From positions 1 to 47,803 of the forward strand of contig PLIC01000303.1 in the NCBI GenBank assembly GCA_003139995.1: DNA of 47,803 nucleotides, given 5' to 3'. This document shows positions 9,442-18,399 of the stretch, piece by piece. The notes under the pieces are model-generated. The model was not told the origin of the DNA. It saw only the letters and a list, made by a program, of their open reading frames with translations, and did not search any database. Within the stretch, counting starts at the first letter, position 1. Each line of letters opens with the position of its first letter. Made by a program: the position numbers and the translations under genes. The stretch comes from Candidatus Acidiflorens stordalenmirensis. GTDB taxonomy: Bacteria; Acidobacteriota; Terriglobia; Terriglobales; Acidobacteriaceae.

Positions 9442-10314
9442 ATGGAAGAGCTAGAGCCGCGTCGTCGTGAATCAGACCGTCCGCGCGGAAAATTGCGCAA
9501 AGGCATGTATCTGCTGCCCTCGCTGTTCACCACAGCGAATATCGCGGCCGGTTTCTACGCGATTCTGCAGACCGTGCATGGCGCCTCGGGTGACGCATGG
9601 CACTTGGACTTTGCCGCAAAGGCCATCGGCTTTGCCGTATTGTTCGACGGTCTGGACGGCCGCATCGCGCGCATGACTCACACCTCTAGCGATTTTGGCA
9701 GGGAACTCGATTCGCTGGCCGACGTGATCGCTTTCGGCGTCGCCCCCGCGCTGCTCGCCTGGATGTGGGGCTTCCATCTGTTGCCGATGATCATTGCCCC
9801 CGACCTGCGCCTGAAAATTACGGAACTGGGCTCGGTGGCCTGCTTCGCTTTCCTCATGGCGGGCGCGAGCCGCCTGGCGCGCTTCAACATTGCGAAGAAT
9901 CCGCAGCCTTCGAACCCGGGACGTCCGGGGAAGAAATATTTCGTGGGCATGCCGATTCCGGCCGGCGCGGGAGTGATTGCGGCGATCGTCCACTACTCCG
10001 GCGGGGCGCCCGTGACTTCCTGGTGGACGGCGATGATCTGGTTGATGATGGTCGTCGTGGTCGGTTATCTGATGGTCAGCACGTGGCGTTTCTACAGCTT
10101 CAAGGACATTGATTTTCGTTCGCGCCATCCCTTCCGCCTGATTATTCTGATCGCCGTGCTGATCGCATTGATCTGGCACTTTTCGCGGCAGATACTATTC
10201 GCGATTGCCGTACTGTATATGGCTTCCGGCGTCCTGTGGCGCCTACAGTGGATCTTCCATCGCAAGACTCCGCCTGCACCTCCGGTGAACCGGGAGGCAT
10301 CTCAGAATCCATGA
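9442..10314 (+). CDS. pssA: CDP-diacylglycerol-serine O-phosphatidyltransferase
   Basis: An integral membrane enzyme that makes phosphatidylserine from CDP-diacylglycerol and serine, supplying the psd product upstream. The CDP-alcohol phosphotransferase signature DGxxARx8Gx3Dx3D is complete within DGLDGRIAR...FGRELDSLAD. Several hydrophobic segments follow, and the C-terminal tail is Pro-rich and basic. Its 290 residues are typical. The stop codon overlaps the ATG of the next gene (ATGA), indicating coupled translation. Confidence 0.95.
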   Translation: MEELEPRRRESDRPRGKLRKGMYLLPSLFTTANIAAGFYAILQTVHGASGDAWHLDFAAKAIGFAVLFDGLDGRIARMTHTSSDFGRELDSLADVIAFGVAPALLAWMWGFHLLPMIIAPDLRLKITELGSVACFAFLMAGASRLARFNIAKNPQPSNPGRPGKKYFVGMPIPAGAGVIAAIVHYSGGAPVTSWWTAMIWLMMVVVVGYLMVSTWRFYSFKDIDFRSRHPFRLIILIAVLIALIWHFSRQILFAIAVLYMASGVLWRLQWIFHRKTPPAPPVNREASQNP

Positions 10315-11402
10315 GTCCCCTGTCGAAGACTCCCGCTTCGAAATCCGCCGGCTCGCAGGCCGATCTCCGCGGCGCCAATCTTTATCGCGTGGCGATCGTC
10401 GGCGCGGCGTCGCTCAAGGGAAAAGAGATCGCCGACATTCTGCGCGAACGGAACTTCCCTGCCGTCGATGTCCGGTTGCTCGATGACGACGAGTCTTTCG
10501 GCCAACTGGAAGCGGTTGGCGACGAGATGAACTTCATCCAGAGCATCCGCTCGGAACAGTTCGAGCGCGTGGACTTCGCCTTCTTCGCTTCCGACCCAAG
10601 CTCTACGCTCAATAACTGGAAGGCGGCGCGCGATCAGGGCAATATGATCGTGGATCTCTCGTACGCGCTGGAAGATGAAGCGGGAGCGGGAGCATCGGTC
10701 CGCTCGCCCTGGATCGAGCGGCAGACTGGCCAACCCATTGCCCCGGAGCTGCAGCCGGGCCCGGTGGTGATCGCCCATCCAGCCGCTACGGTCCTCGCGA
10801 TGCTCGCTTTGCGCAGCGAGAAGACTGCCAGAATCGAATGCATGGTCGCGACCGTGTTTGAGCCGGCGTCCGAGAACGGCCAGAAGGGTATCGACGAACT
10901 GCACGAGCAAACGGTGAATCTGCTCTCCTTCCAGGAGTTGCCGAAGAATGTGTTCGACGTCCAGGTGGCCTTCAACATGGTAGCGCGCTACGGACAGAGA
11001 TCCCACTTGGCGCTGGAAGCTGTGTCGCAGCGAATCCGGAAGCACTACCGGCACATTGCCCGTGGCGCAGCCGAGCCTGCGCTGCAGGTGCTGCAGGCGC
11101 CGGTCTTCCATGGGCACGGCTTTTCGGTTTACATGGAGATGGAGAAGCCAGGCGCGATCGCGGATTTGTCGCTGGCCCTGGCGGGAGAGCACGTGGTCGT
11201 GAACGGCAGCCCCGAAGACATACCCACCAGCGTGAGCGCCGCCGGTCAAGGCGACATTCTGGTCGCACTCACCAGCGATGCCAATCGCAAGAACGGCGTT
11301 TGGCTCTGGGCGACGACCGACAACCTGCGCGTTGCCGCTTTGACCGCGGTCGAATGCGCCGAGACTATGACCGCATCCCGGCCGCGAGGTCAGATTCAGT
11401 GA
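10311..11402 (+). CDS. Aspartate-semialdehyde-dehydrogenase-like protein lacking the catalytic Cys
   Basis: A 363-residue protein with the ASADH fold. It has an N-terminal NAD(P)-binding segment (RVAIVGAASLKGKEIADIL), an ADH-like FFASDPSST stretch and a C-terminal dimerisation domain (FVPASENG-like, FNMVARYGQ, HGHGFSVYMEME). In true ASADH the active-site Cys sits in an NC motif after a Pro/Gly turn; here the matching stretch reads AHPAATVLA (155-163), so Cys is replaced by Ala. This resembles the USG-1 type of inactive paralogue. It is therefore probably not a working dehydrogenase, and its role is unknown. The frame is open 75 bases further upstream, but ATG 10311 overlaps the pssA stop (ATGA) and is the natural start. 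Confidence 0.8.
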   Translation: MSPLSKTPASKSAGSQADLRGANLYRVAIVGAASLKGKEIADILRERNFPAVDVRLLDDDESFGQLEAVGDEMNFIQSIRSEQFERVDFAFFASDPSSTLNNWKAARDQGNMIVDLSYALEDEAGAGASVRSPWIERQTGQPIAPELQPGPVVIAHPAATVLAMLALRSEKTARIECMVATVFEPASENGQKGIDELHEQTVNLLSFQELPKNVFDVQVAFNMVARYGQRSHLALEAVSQRIRKHYRHIARGAAEPALQVLQAPVFHGHGFSVYMEMEKPGAIADLSLALAGEHVVVNGSPEDIPTSVSAAGQGDILVALTSDANRKNGVWLWATTDNLRVAALTAVECAETMTASRPRGQIQ

Positions 11403-11956
11403 TCCGACGGACAATGACTCAGTGGACGACGAACCGCTGGGCGGCCGCACTGGCGCTCGGAGTGGGTTTGGCCGCGACCTCGACCGGCTGCGGCTACCAC
11501 CGGGCTGGGAATGCCGTCGAACTGTCGCAGAACATCCACACCATCGCGATTCCCGGCTTCGTGAGCCACAGCCAGACTTTTCGCATCGAGCAACTCTTAA
11601 CCGACGCCGTCGTGCGCGAATTCAACGCCCGCACCCAATACCGTGTGATTCATGACGCGAAGGGCGATGCCGACGCGGTGCTGAAGGCGACAGTTTTATC
11701 CGCGTCGGCGAACCCGCTTGTTTACGACTCGCAAACCGGGCGCGCAGTCAGCGCCCTGGTCACCGTGAGCGTACAGGTGACACTGACCGATCGCCAGGGC
11801 AAGGTGCTTTTCCAGAATCCTTCCTATCTTTTTCACGATCAGTACGAAATTTCGAGCGATCTCCCCAGTTTTTTTCAGGAAGATTCTCCGGCTGTCGATC
11901 GGTTGTCGCGGGATTTCGCGCGGACGCTCGTGGCCAACATATTGGAGGCTTACTAA
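11399..11956 (+). CDS. lptE: LPS-assembly lipoprotein LptE
   Basis: An outer-membrane lipoprotein that plugs LptD and helps place lipopolysaccharide in the outer leaflet. The signal peptide ends in a lipobox (TSTGC) followed by GYHRAG, typical of LptE. The rest matches the LptE/RlpB fold (NIHTIAIPGFVSHSQTFRIEQLLTDAVVREF). The GTG at 11399 overlaps the preceding stop (GTGA) and has GAGG 9 bases upstream. An ATG at 11414 is the alternative, with a poorer site. Its stop overlaps the holA start (TAATG). The presence of LptE supports a Gram-negative, LPS-bearing envelope. Confidence 0.85.
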   Translation: MIRRTMTQWTTNRWAAALALGVGLAATSTGCGYHRAGNAVELSQNIHTIAIPGFVSHSQTFRIEQLLTDAVVREFNARTQYRVIHDAKGDADAVLKATVLSASANPLVYDSQTGRAVSALVTVSVQVTLTDRQGKVLFQNPSYLFHDQYEISSDLPSFFQEDSPAVDRLSRDFARTLVANILEAY

Positions 11957-13089
11957 TGGCGATGCGCGCCTTCAGCCAGGCCGACCGCTTTCTCTCTGAA
12001 CTGGAGTCGCGCAAGCTGAAGCCGGCTTACGTGTTGGTTGGCGATGAAGCGTTTTTTCGCAAGCGCTGCCGCGATGCCATTCTCGATCACCTGGTCGCGC
12101 CCGACTCGCGCGACTTCGGCTTGTTCGAGTTCGACCTCGCCGAGACTTCGCTGAATGAAGTTCTGGATCGCGCCCGCACCCCCTCGCTGATGGCGCCGTT
12201 TCAGGTGTTCTTCGTACGCGGCGTGAAGACGTTGTTTGGCCGCGGCTCGAACGAAGGAAAAATCGGGGCCATCGAAGCCTACTGCAAGAATCCCAATCCC
12301 GCAGCGCTCCTGGTGTTTGTTGCCGATTACATCGGCATTCCCGCCGACGCCCGCCGCATGGAGATGACGGACAAGGACCGCTACCAAAAGATCCGCGAAG
12401 ACCTGGGTCCGTTCTGCGGCATTGTCGAACTGTCTCGCGTGCAAGAGGGCGAAGCCGTCCGCTGGATTGGCGAGTACTGCGTTAGGCGCGGAGTCAAGAT
12501 CGACGCCGACGGCGCGCGCGAGTTGGTGGATGCGCTGGGCGGCGACATGACGATGGTGTCGAACGAACTGGAGAAGCTGATTCTTTATGCCGGCGAAAAA
12601 GGAAAAATCACGCTCGGCGATGTCGAAACCATGGTGCTGGCCGCGAAACAGCGGTCGTTATATGAGTTAACCGATGCAATTTCTTCCAAAGATCGCGTGC
12701 GCGCGCTCGGAGTCCTCGATGCGCTGCTTTCGACCGGCGACGGCGAAGAAGCTGCCATTGGCCATCTCTTCATGCTGGCCAAGACTTTTCGCCAGATGCT
12801 CGTGATCTTGGAGCGCAACGTGCGCGACCAGCGCATGCTTTGGGCGGCATTGTGGCAGGGTTTTCGCGTGCCGCCGTTTGCCGCCGACGACATCATCCGG
12901 CAGGCGCGGCGCTACAAATCGAAGCGGGAGCTGACGCGCGCCATTCGCCTGGTCGCGAAAGCCGATCTCGCGCTGCGCTCGAGTCCTCCCAGCAAACGGC
13001 TGGTCTTCGAAAAACTCGTTCTGGATCTCGCCACCGACCCCAAGCTTGAAGCCGCCGGCGGATGGATGCAGGAAGAACTGCCGGTGTAG
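11956..13089 (+). CDS. holA: DNA polymerase III subunit delta
   Basis: The clamp-loader delta subunit, which opens the sliding clamp. It has 377 residues, near the family length. The N-terminal part (LKPAYVLVGDEAFFRKRCRDAI) is the usual start of the delta AAA+-like fold. The middle contains IGEYCVRRGVKIDADGARELVDALGGDMTMVSNELEKL, the classic delta segment, followed by the collar domain. The pairing of holA directly behind lptE is conserved in many bacteria. The one-base overlap (TAATG) with lptE indicates translational coupling. Confidence 0.93.
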   Translation: MAMRAFSQADRFLSELESRKLKPAYVLVGDEAFFRKRCRDAILDHLVAPDSRDFGLFEFDLAETSLNEVLDRARTPSLMAPFQVFFVRGVKTLFGRGSNEGKIGAIEAYCKNPNPAALLVFVADYIGIPADARRMEMTDKDRYQKIREDLGPFCGIVELSRVQEGEAVRWIGEYCVRRGVKIDADGARELVDALGGDMTMVSNELEKLILYAGEKGKITLGDVETMVLAAKQRSLYELTDAISSKDRVRALGVLDALLSTGDGEEAAIGHLFMLAKTFRQMLVILERNVRDQRMLWAALWQGFRVPPFAADDIIRQARRYKSKRELTRAIRLVAKADLALRSSPPSKRLVFEKLVLDLATDPKLEAAGGWMQEELPV

Positions 13090-13132
13090 AGCCGGGGCTT
13101 GTCCCGTCTCACGCAGGCGTCAAGATGACTCT

Positions 13133-15454
13133 CTACCCCTTTGCCTCGGCCAGCGCCCGCCGTAGTTGGTCGACATCCGGGAAATTCGGATTGATCTTCA
13201 ACACGCGGTCCAGTTGTTGCCGGGCCAGCGCGGCCTGGCCGCTCTTGGCATACGCGAGTCCCAGATGGTAGTTGAAGAGCGCGTTGTCCGGTTCCTTTTT
13301 CAGCGCTGCTTTGAACTGGGTAATCGCGGACGTGTAGACGCCCTTGTGGTAGAAAGCCCAGCCCAGCGTGTCGGCGGAGTTCGGATTATCGGGAAGCTGA
13401 CGCCGGGCAGTCTGCGCCATCGCGAAAGCAACTTCCACATTGCCGCCCTGCTCCAGCATCACGTAGGCCAAATTGTTGGAGGCCAGCGGATTGTCGGGCT
13501 GAATCTGAAGCACCTTCTGGTATTGCTGCTTGGCGTTGTCCCAATCCTGCTTGGCCTCGTAAATGCCCCCAGCCAGCAGGTAGAAAGCGACTTCCTTGGG
13601 ATTAATCTTGGCCCCATCGAGATATGTTTGCAGCGCCTGATCGGTGGCGCCGCGTAGGTTCTGCACCAGGCCGAGCTTGACCATCGCTTCGCTGTTCTTC
13701 TTATCCAAGTCGGAGGCTTGTTTGAACTCCTGTTCCGCCCCCGCGAGATCCTTTTTCTGCTCCAGCAGAAGTTGGCCCATCATGATGTGAAACCCAACGT
13801 TCTTGGGATAAATGGCCAATTGTGTCTTCGCCGTAGCGATGGCCCTGTCCGGCTGCTTTTGTACCAGGTCAACGTTGAGCACGCCGCCCAGCGCGTCGGT
13901 GGAATTCGGATCCTGATCAAGCGCCTGCTGATAGGCCCTTTGCGCGTCGGCAAACTGGGTCTGCGCCATCCGCAGGTTGCCCAGTTGCACATACGCGCCG
14001 GGATTGTTGGGTTGCTTTTCCAGGGACCGATGAATGTTCTCATCGGCTGTTGCGTAGTTCTTGCGATCGATGTCGGCGACCGCGCGCAGCAGGTATCCGT
14101 CAGGAGCCGACGGCTGCAAGGCGATGATCTGGTCTGCTTCCTGCGCGAGGGCCGAGGCGTCGCTGCGGTGGATGGCAACGCCCGCCAACGCGCGGTGCGC
14201 TTCCACAATGTCGGGACGCAGGCGAACGGCATCGCGCCACTCCGCTTCTGCCCGGTTGGTGTTGCCCAGTTGGTCGAATGCCAGACCCTGCTGGTAATGC
14301 GCCACGGCGTTATCGGGATCGTTCTTCAACACCGCCTGCAGCGTATTGACGGCGTCGCTGGCCCTGCCGCTGCGAATTTCGATCTCGCCCTTGTAAACCT
14401 GGGCGTCCTGGTCATCCGGCTTTGCCTTCACAACTTCGTCATTCAACTTGCGGGCATCGTCGAGCCGGTCTTTCAGGATCAGCAGCTGGATGTAATTCTT
14501 CTTGACCACCATGTCCTTGGCATGGTCCCGATAAAGCGAGGCATACTCGGCCGTGGCTTTGTCGAGCTGGTTATTGGAAAAATAAAAATCGCCCAGCATG
14601 CGATAGCCCACGGGATTATTGGGGAAATCCTTCTTCGATTGGCGCAGGAATTCCTCGGCTTCGCCCGGCTTGTTCTCGGCCATGTACAGGCTGGCAAGAG
14701 AAAGCCGGGGGTTGGGATCGTCCGCGGCGGCCGTTATGGCTTGCCGAAACGCCTGCTCCGCTTCGGGGAATCGCCCACGAGTCTGGTAGAAGTTCCCCAG
14801 CGAGACCAGCGCATTCGTGGACTTGGGACTGAGTTTGACCGCTTCCTTGAAACTGTCCTCCGCCCCGTTCCAGTCTTGCCCGCGCATCTGGAACATGGCC
14901 AAATTCAGATAAGTGTCGGACCGGCTGGGATCCAATTTCAGCGCCTGCTTCAGGTCCTCCAGCGCATCCTTCGTGTCATTGGTGCCGGCGTAGTAGTTGG
15001 CCCGCGCGATATAGAAGTCGGCGTCGGGCCGTTTTTTCTCGAGCAGGTCCAGATGCTCCTTCGCGTCATTAAACTGACGTCCGAGGATCAGCAGGTTGGC
15101 CAGGTCCAGATGCGCGGCATAAAGCAACTTCAGCGCGTTTGGATCGTTTGTATCGGGCTGTATTATCTGGACGGTAGTCGACAGCTCCTGGTAGGCGGTT
15201 GGCCACTGCTGCAGCTTCATCGCCGCCAGCGCCAGCTTGTAGTGGGCGTCGGCGAAACGCGAATCAACCTGGATGGCGTTCTCGAACTGAATCTCGGCTT
15301 CCCGGTACTGGCCTTTGTCGAAGTAGCGCTGGCCGCTCTCCAAGTACTTCTGCTTGCGGACGTTCGGATCCCGCGAGCAACCCGTCAGCAACGCCGCCAG
15401 CACGCAAACCGCCGCTACCGCATACTGGAATCTCGATCCTCTAGCCATACCCAT
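13133..15454 (-). CDS. TPR-repeat lipoprotein
   Basis: A 773-residue protein with a lipoprotein signal (LLTGC, Cys26) and then tandem TPR repeats over nearly its whole length. Repeats are recognisable by the A/G-x-LG and FxxALxxxP patterns, for example YFDKGQYREAEIQFENAIQVD. It is probably anchored to the outer membrane and acts as a periplasmic scaffold. It resembles the TPR lipoproteins of PEP-CTERM/polysaccharide systems (PrsT type), but no such locus surrounds it, so this link is weak. The ATG at 15454 lies only 3 bases after GGAG; the ATG at 15448 has better spacing and may be the real start. Confidence 0.88.
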   Translation of the reverse strand: MGMARGSRFQYAVAAVCVLAALLTGCSRDPNVRKQKYLESGQRYFDKGQYREAEIQFENAIQVDSRFADAHYKLALAAMKLQQWPTAYQELSTTVQIIQPDTNDPNALKLLYAAHLDLANLLILGRQFNDAKEHLDLLEKKRPDADFYIARANYYAGTNDTKDALEDLKQALKLDPSRSDTYLNLAMFQMRGQDWNGAEDSFKEAVKLSPKSTNALVSLGNFYQTRGRFPEAEQAFRQAITAAADDPNPRLSLASLYMAENKPGEAEEFLRQSKKDFPNNPVGYRMLGDFYFSNNQLDKATAEYASLYRDHAKDMVVKKNYIQLLILKDRLDDARKLNDEVVKAKPDDQDAQVYKGEIEIRSGRASDAVNTLQAVLKNDPDNAVAHYQQGLAFDQLGNTNRAEAEWRDAVRLRPDIVEAHRALAGVAIHRSDASALAQEADQIIALQPSAPDGYLLRAVADIDRKNYATADENIHRSLEKQPNNPGAYVQLGNLRMAQTQFADAQRAYQQALDQDPNSTDALGGVLNVDLVQKQPDRAIATAKTQLAIYPKNVGFHIMMGQLLLEQKKDLAGAEQEFKQASDLDKKNSEAMVKLGLVQNLRGATDQALQTYLDGAKINPKEVAFYLLAGGIYEAKQDWDNAKQQYQKVLQIQPDNPLASNNLAYVMLEQGGNVEVAFAMAQTARRQLPDNPNSADTLGWAFYHKGVYTSAITQFKAALKKEPDNALFNYHLGLAYAKSGQAALARQQLDRVLKINPNFPDVDQLRRALAEAKG

Positions 15455-15672
15455 ATCTCCGAGCGCCTCGCAATGCGCAAACTTTGTCTTATCAACGCCC
15501 TACTGCACAAAGGTACTCTCTTGGGCGCACCCCAGAAAAGTTACTGCCGTGATTATCGCAAAATTGGCCAACGGCCAGAGCCATATTGGCCCTAACTTTA
15601 AGCATACGCCCGTGTACAGGCGCTTTGGTAATCTGCCCCAACCGGCCGGAACATGGCATAGTTCAATCGGCT

Positions 15673-16068
15673 ATGACCCACTTCCCCCAAACCAATGCCA
15701 ACCAGCGTTCGCCCCGAGTGCGACTGAATGGATCGGTCACGGCCGCAGTGATGGCCGAAGGCGGCCAGCGGGCGCGCGCAAAACTGCAATCCATTTCCAT
15801 CACCGGCGGATTGCTGCAGTTGCAGCATGAGCTATCCACCGGAGATTTCGTCGAAATCGCTTTCCACACCCGATCGGGCGCCATCTGCGGCATGGCCGAA
15901 ATGCTGCACCCGACGCGCAAGTTTCAGAGCGCGTGTCTTCAGCCTTTCCGCTTCATTGCCCTGGGCGACGAGGACCATCGCAAGCTGCGCATGGCGCTCG
16001 ATTCCGCTCTGGACCGCAGTTTTCTGGACCCGGTCTCCGAGCAGCTTCGGACGCCGCCCGGATTTTGA
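15673..16068 (+). CDS. PilZ-domain-like protein
   Basis: A 131-residue protein, taking ATG 15673. It carries a PilZ-like arrangement: an Arg-rich N-terminal stretch (QRSPRVRLNG) standing where the RxxxR motif lies, and SISITGG where D/NxSxxG lies, then a short beta-barrel-like sequence. Known PilZ domains bind cyclic-di-GMP. The arginine spacing is not canonical, so binding is uncertain. The gene diverges from the TPR lipoprotein gene and is convergent with the DUF4139 gene (6 bases apart). Confidence 0.55.
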   Translation: MTHFPQTNANQRSPRVRLNGSVTAAVMAEGGQRARAKLQSISITGGLLQLQHELSTGDFVEIAFHTRSGAICGMAEMLHPTRKFQSACLQPFRFIALGDEDHRKLRMALDSALDRSFLDPVSEQLRTPPGF

Positions 16069-16074
16069 GCTCTC

Positions 16075-17586
16075 TCACCAGGTGTAGTGCGCCGTATAGG
16101 TGATCGTCTTTTCACCATCCGGGGCGATAGTCACCGGGAACTCGATGGTGTGCGCGTCGGTTTTCTTATAGTCGGCGGAGCTCGAAGCGATATCCCAGGT
16201 CAGCGCGCGATACAGGTGTTCGACCACGCGAACATCCACTGGTTCTTTCTTGTGGTTGCGAACTTTGATCTCGAGCGACTCCGTAGCCGTGCTCTTCCCA
16301 TCGTCCACATCGTAGTTGGTGCGGACGCGTTCCCCGGTCAGGTCGAACGCGTTGCCGGTGTAGATGCGGACGGTCTCGTCGCGGGGCGTGTGGTCAATGA
16401 CGTTTTCGCCGGTGAATTCGATCTGGCCGTCGTCGTTGCGGCGGTAGAAGCGGACGCGCCCTTTGGGCAGCGGCATGCCGAGATGATTCGCCTGTGAGTT
16501 TAGGAACTCGCGCATCACCCAAATCTTGGGATTGGATTCGGTGCCGTAAGAGTGATCGTTGCGGATACTGTCCCAGTTCCAGCCGTTGTAGCGGTTGGCG
16601 TCGATCTTGACGCCGTCGTAGATATAGATTTGCTTCGTGCCAACCCCCGCCGCGCGAATGAATTCCACCTGCTTCGTTTCGCGGTCGCGCAGGGTAGTCG
16701 TGCGTTCGAGCGTGTAGAGGTGATACTCGTCGAAGGCTTTCTCGGTGACCGGAGGTCCTACCATTACGGCACCGCTCACCATAGCCATCTGGGTGAAAGC
16801 CCGGCCATTCATTCCTGGCTGAATCTTATTCACGTCCCCGGCCATGAGCTTGATGCGCGCGTTCTCAAACGTCTTGCCCGACTGGTTGTCCATGGTGACC
16901 CAGCCCACGATATCGACCAGGGCGCCCTTCTCGGGTGCAACGATGTTGTAGTCGGCCTGCCAGCTCATGCCCCCGGTGACGTAGGAGAACTCGGCGGGAA
17001 ATTTTCCGGCTCTGTCGGTGGCGAGCGTCCATTCCAGGCGCGGCTTCAGGATGGTGTCATCGGTGAGGCTAGGGAAGACGGGCGTGCCGGGTAGACTGAA
17101 GCGCAATTGGCCGTTGACCTCGATGATGGGCTGCGCAGCGGCGGCGGCCGTCTGGCCCTGGTCGTACTCCTGTCCGTAGCGGTTCATGGCAAAATAGTCG
17201 TGCGGCGCATATCCGCTGCGTATTATTTTGCCTTTGACGATTTGCGTTCCCTGTGGCGTCGCGACCTCGAAATCGATCGTCTTGCTTTCGTAGAGCGAGA
17301 GCAGCAGAGACTCTGAGATCGGGTCGGCGCGATAATTCTGTTCCAACACCTGTACCGCGTGCTTGCCCGTGGGATCGCGCAGAATGACGGAGTCCGGCTC
17401 CAGGTGCATGGTGATGTCATTCACGTTGACCTGGTTTTCGCCGGACTTGAGATCCAGCGGGAGGTCCTGCCGCACGACGGCGAAATTCTCGTTATAGATG
17501 GTGAGTGACGATTGCGGCGATTGCGCGAAGAGACTTCCCGGCAAAATGGAAACGCAAACGAAAACACAGACCAAGCGAGCAATCAT
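16075..17586 (-). CDS. DUF4139-domain exported protein
   Basis: A 503-residue protein with a signal peptide (ARLVCVFVCVSILPGSLFAQ). It begins SLTIYNENFAVVRQDLPLDLKSGENQV, and its C-terminal half (VEFIRAAGVGTKQIYIYDG, VRNHKKEPVDVRVVEHLYRALTWDI) is typical of the DUF4139 family. These proteins are mostly beta-sheet, exported, and of unknown function. The ATG at 17586 was chosen because GGAGG lies 9 bases upstream and the signal peptide starts there; the frame is open further but without such features. Confidence 0.85.
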   Translation of the reverse strand: MIARLVCVFVCVSILPGSLFAQSPQSSLTIYNENFAVVRQDLPLDLKSGENQVNVNDITMHLEPDSVILRDPTGKHAVQVLEQNYRADPISESLLLSLYESKTIDFEVATPQGTQIVKGKIIRSGYAPHDYFAMNRYGQEYDQGQTAAAAAQPIIEVNGQLRFSLPGTPVFPSLTDDTILKPRLEWTLATDRAGKFPAEFSYVTGGMSWQADYNIVAPEKGALVDIVGWVTMDNQSGKTFENARIKLMAGDVNKIQPGMNGRAFTQMAMVSGAVMVGPPVTEKAFDEYHLYTLERTTTLRDRETKQVEFIRAAGVGTKQIYIYDGVKIDANRYNGWNWDSIRNDHSYGTESNPKIWVMREFLNSQANHLGMPLPKGRVRFYRRNDDGQIEFTGENVIDHTPRDETVRIYTGNAFDLTGERVRTNYDVDDGKSTATESLEIKVRNHKKEPVDVRVVEHLYRALTWDIASSSADYKKTDAHTIEFPVTIAPDGEKTITYTAHYTW

Positions 17587-17837
17587 CAAGTTGAACCTCC
17601 GTGGAAGCTGCCGAGCATGCCCCTTCCGCCTTGGAAGCGGCGGTCGCGGCTTTGGTTGGCCGCTGCCCAGAATCACGCTGCCTTGAGTGGAACGTCGGGG
17701 GAAGTCATTCTTGCGGGACGTGAGGAAGCATGTTCTCCGGGCTGCAGCCTGGAGGATGACCACGGGATAGGCAGCTTACGCTGGTTCAATCGTCGTCACC
17801 TGCAGGTTCGGCTTGTCGCTATACTAAGTCCTCTGGG

Positions 17838-18290
17838 ATGACGAACGAGACGACCGAGACCATCACTCATTCCGCTGAGGAGACGATCGCGTTCGGGCGC
17901 AGGCTTGCCGCCGAACTGTCTCCTCCTCTCATCGTGCTGCTGCGCGGCGACCTCGGGGCGGGCAAAACGACCCTCGTGAAGGGCATTGCGGAAGGCTTCG
18001 AAGCCGCTCGCGCCGAGGACGTAACCAGCCCGACTTTCACGCTCATCCACGAATACCGCGGGCCCCGCGCCACCCTCTACCACATTGACCTTTACCGCAT
18101 CGATACCCAGCGAGACCTGGAAACGCTCGGCCTTGACGATCTGCTCGCGCCCAACTGCATCTTACTGATAGAGTGGGGTGAGAAGTTCCCTCGCCTCGAA
18201 CGTGATCGGAACGTGGAAATCACCCTGGCGCAAATAGGGAAAGAACGAGCGGGGGAAACTGAGCGCAGAATCCAAGTGACCACCCGTTGA
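17838..18290 (+). CDS. tsaE: tRNA t6A biosynthesis ATPase TsaE
   Basis: A P-loop ATPase that works with TsaB and TsaD in t6A37 tRNA modification. Its 150 residues contain Walker A GDLGAGKTT (37-45), the family signature DVTSPTFTLIHEY, and LYHIDLYRI followed by LIEWGEKFP. tsaB lies about 10 kb away in the same orientation; tsaC and tsaD are not in the window. The ATG at 17838 is preceded by a purine-poor stretch with no strong binding site. Confidence 0.94.
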   Translation: MTNETTETITHSAEETIAFGRRLAAELSPPLIVLLRGDLGAGKTTLVKGIAEGFEAARAEDVTSPTFTLIHEYRGPRATLYHIDLYRIDTQRDLETLGLDDLLAPNCILLIEWGEKFPRLERDRNVEITLAQIGKERAGETERRIQVTTR

Positions 18291-18314
18291 ATCCCATGGG
18301 CTGATGACATTGGC

Positions 18315-18355
18315 CTGCCAACATTGGACGGCCAACAGTAGACTGCCAACATTGG
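18315..18355. repeat. Direct repeat CTGCCAACATTGG (two copies)
   Basis: Exact 13-base copies lie at 18315-18327 and 18343-18355 in the short gap after tsaE, with related GGCCAAC strings between. No function is evident. Confidence 0.65.
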
Positions 18356-18399
18356 TCTGGGGCGCATCTCACTCAACTGAATTTGGAGCCAGAATCGAC

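Noticed and set aside
13718-15595. 625-residue plus-strand open frame
   Set aside because: It is antisense to the TPR lipoprotein gene; its length follows from the biased codon use of the real gene, and it shows no domain of its own.
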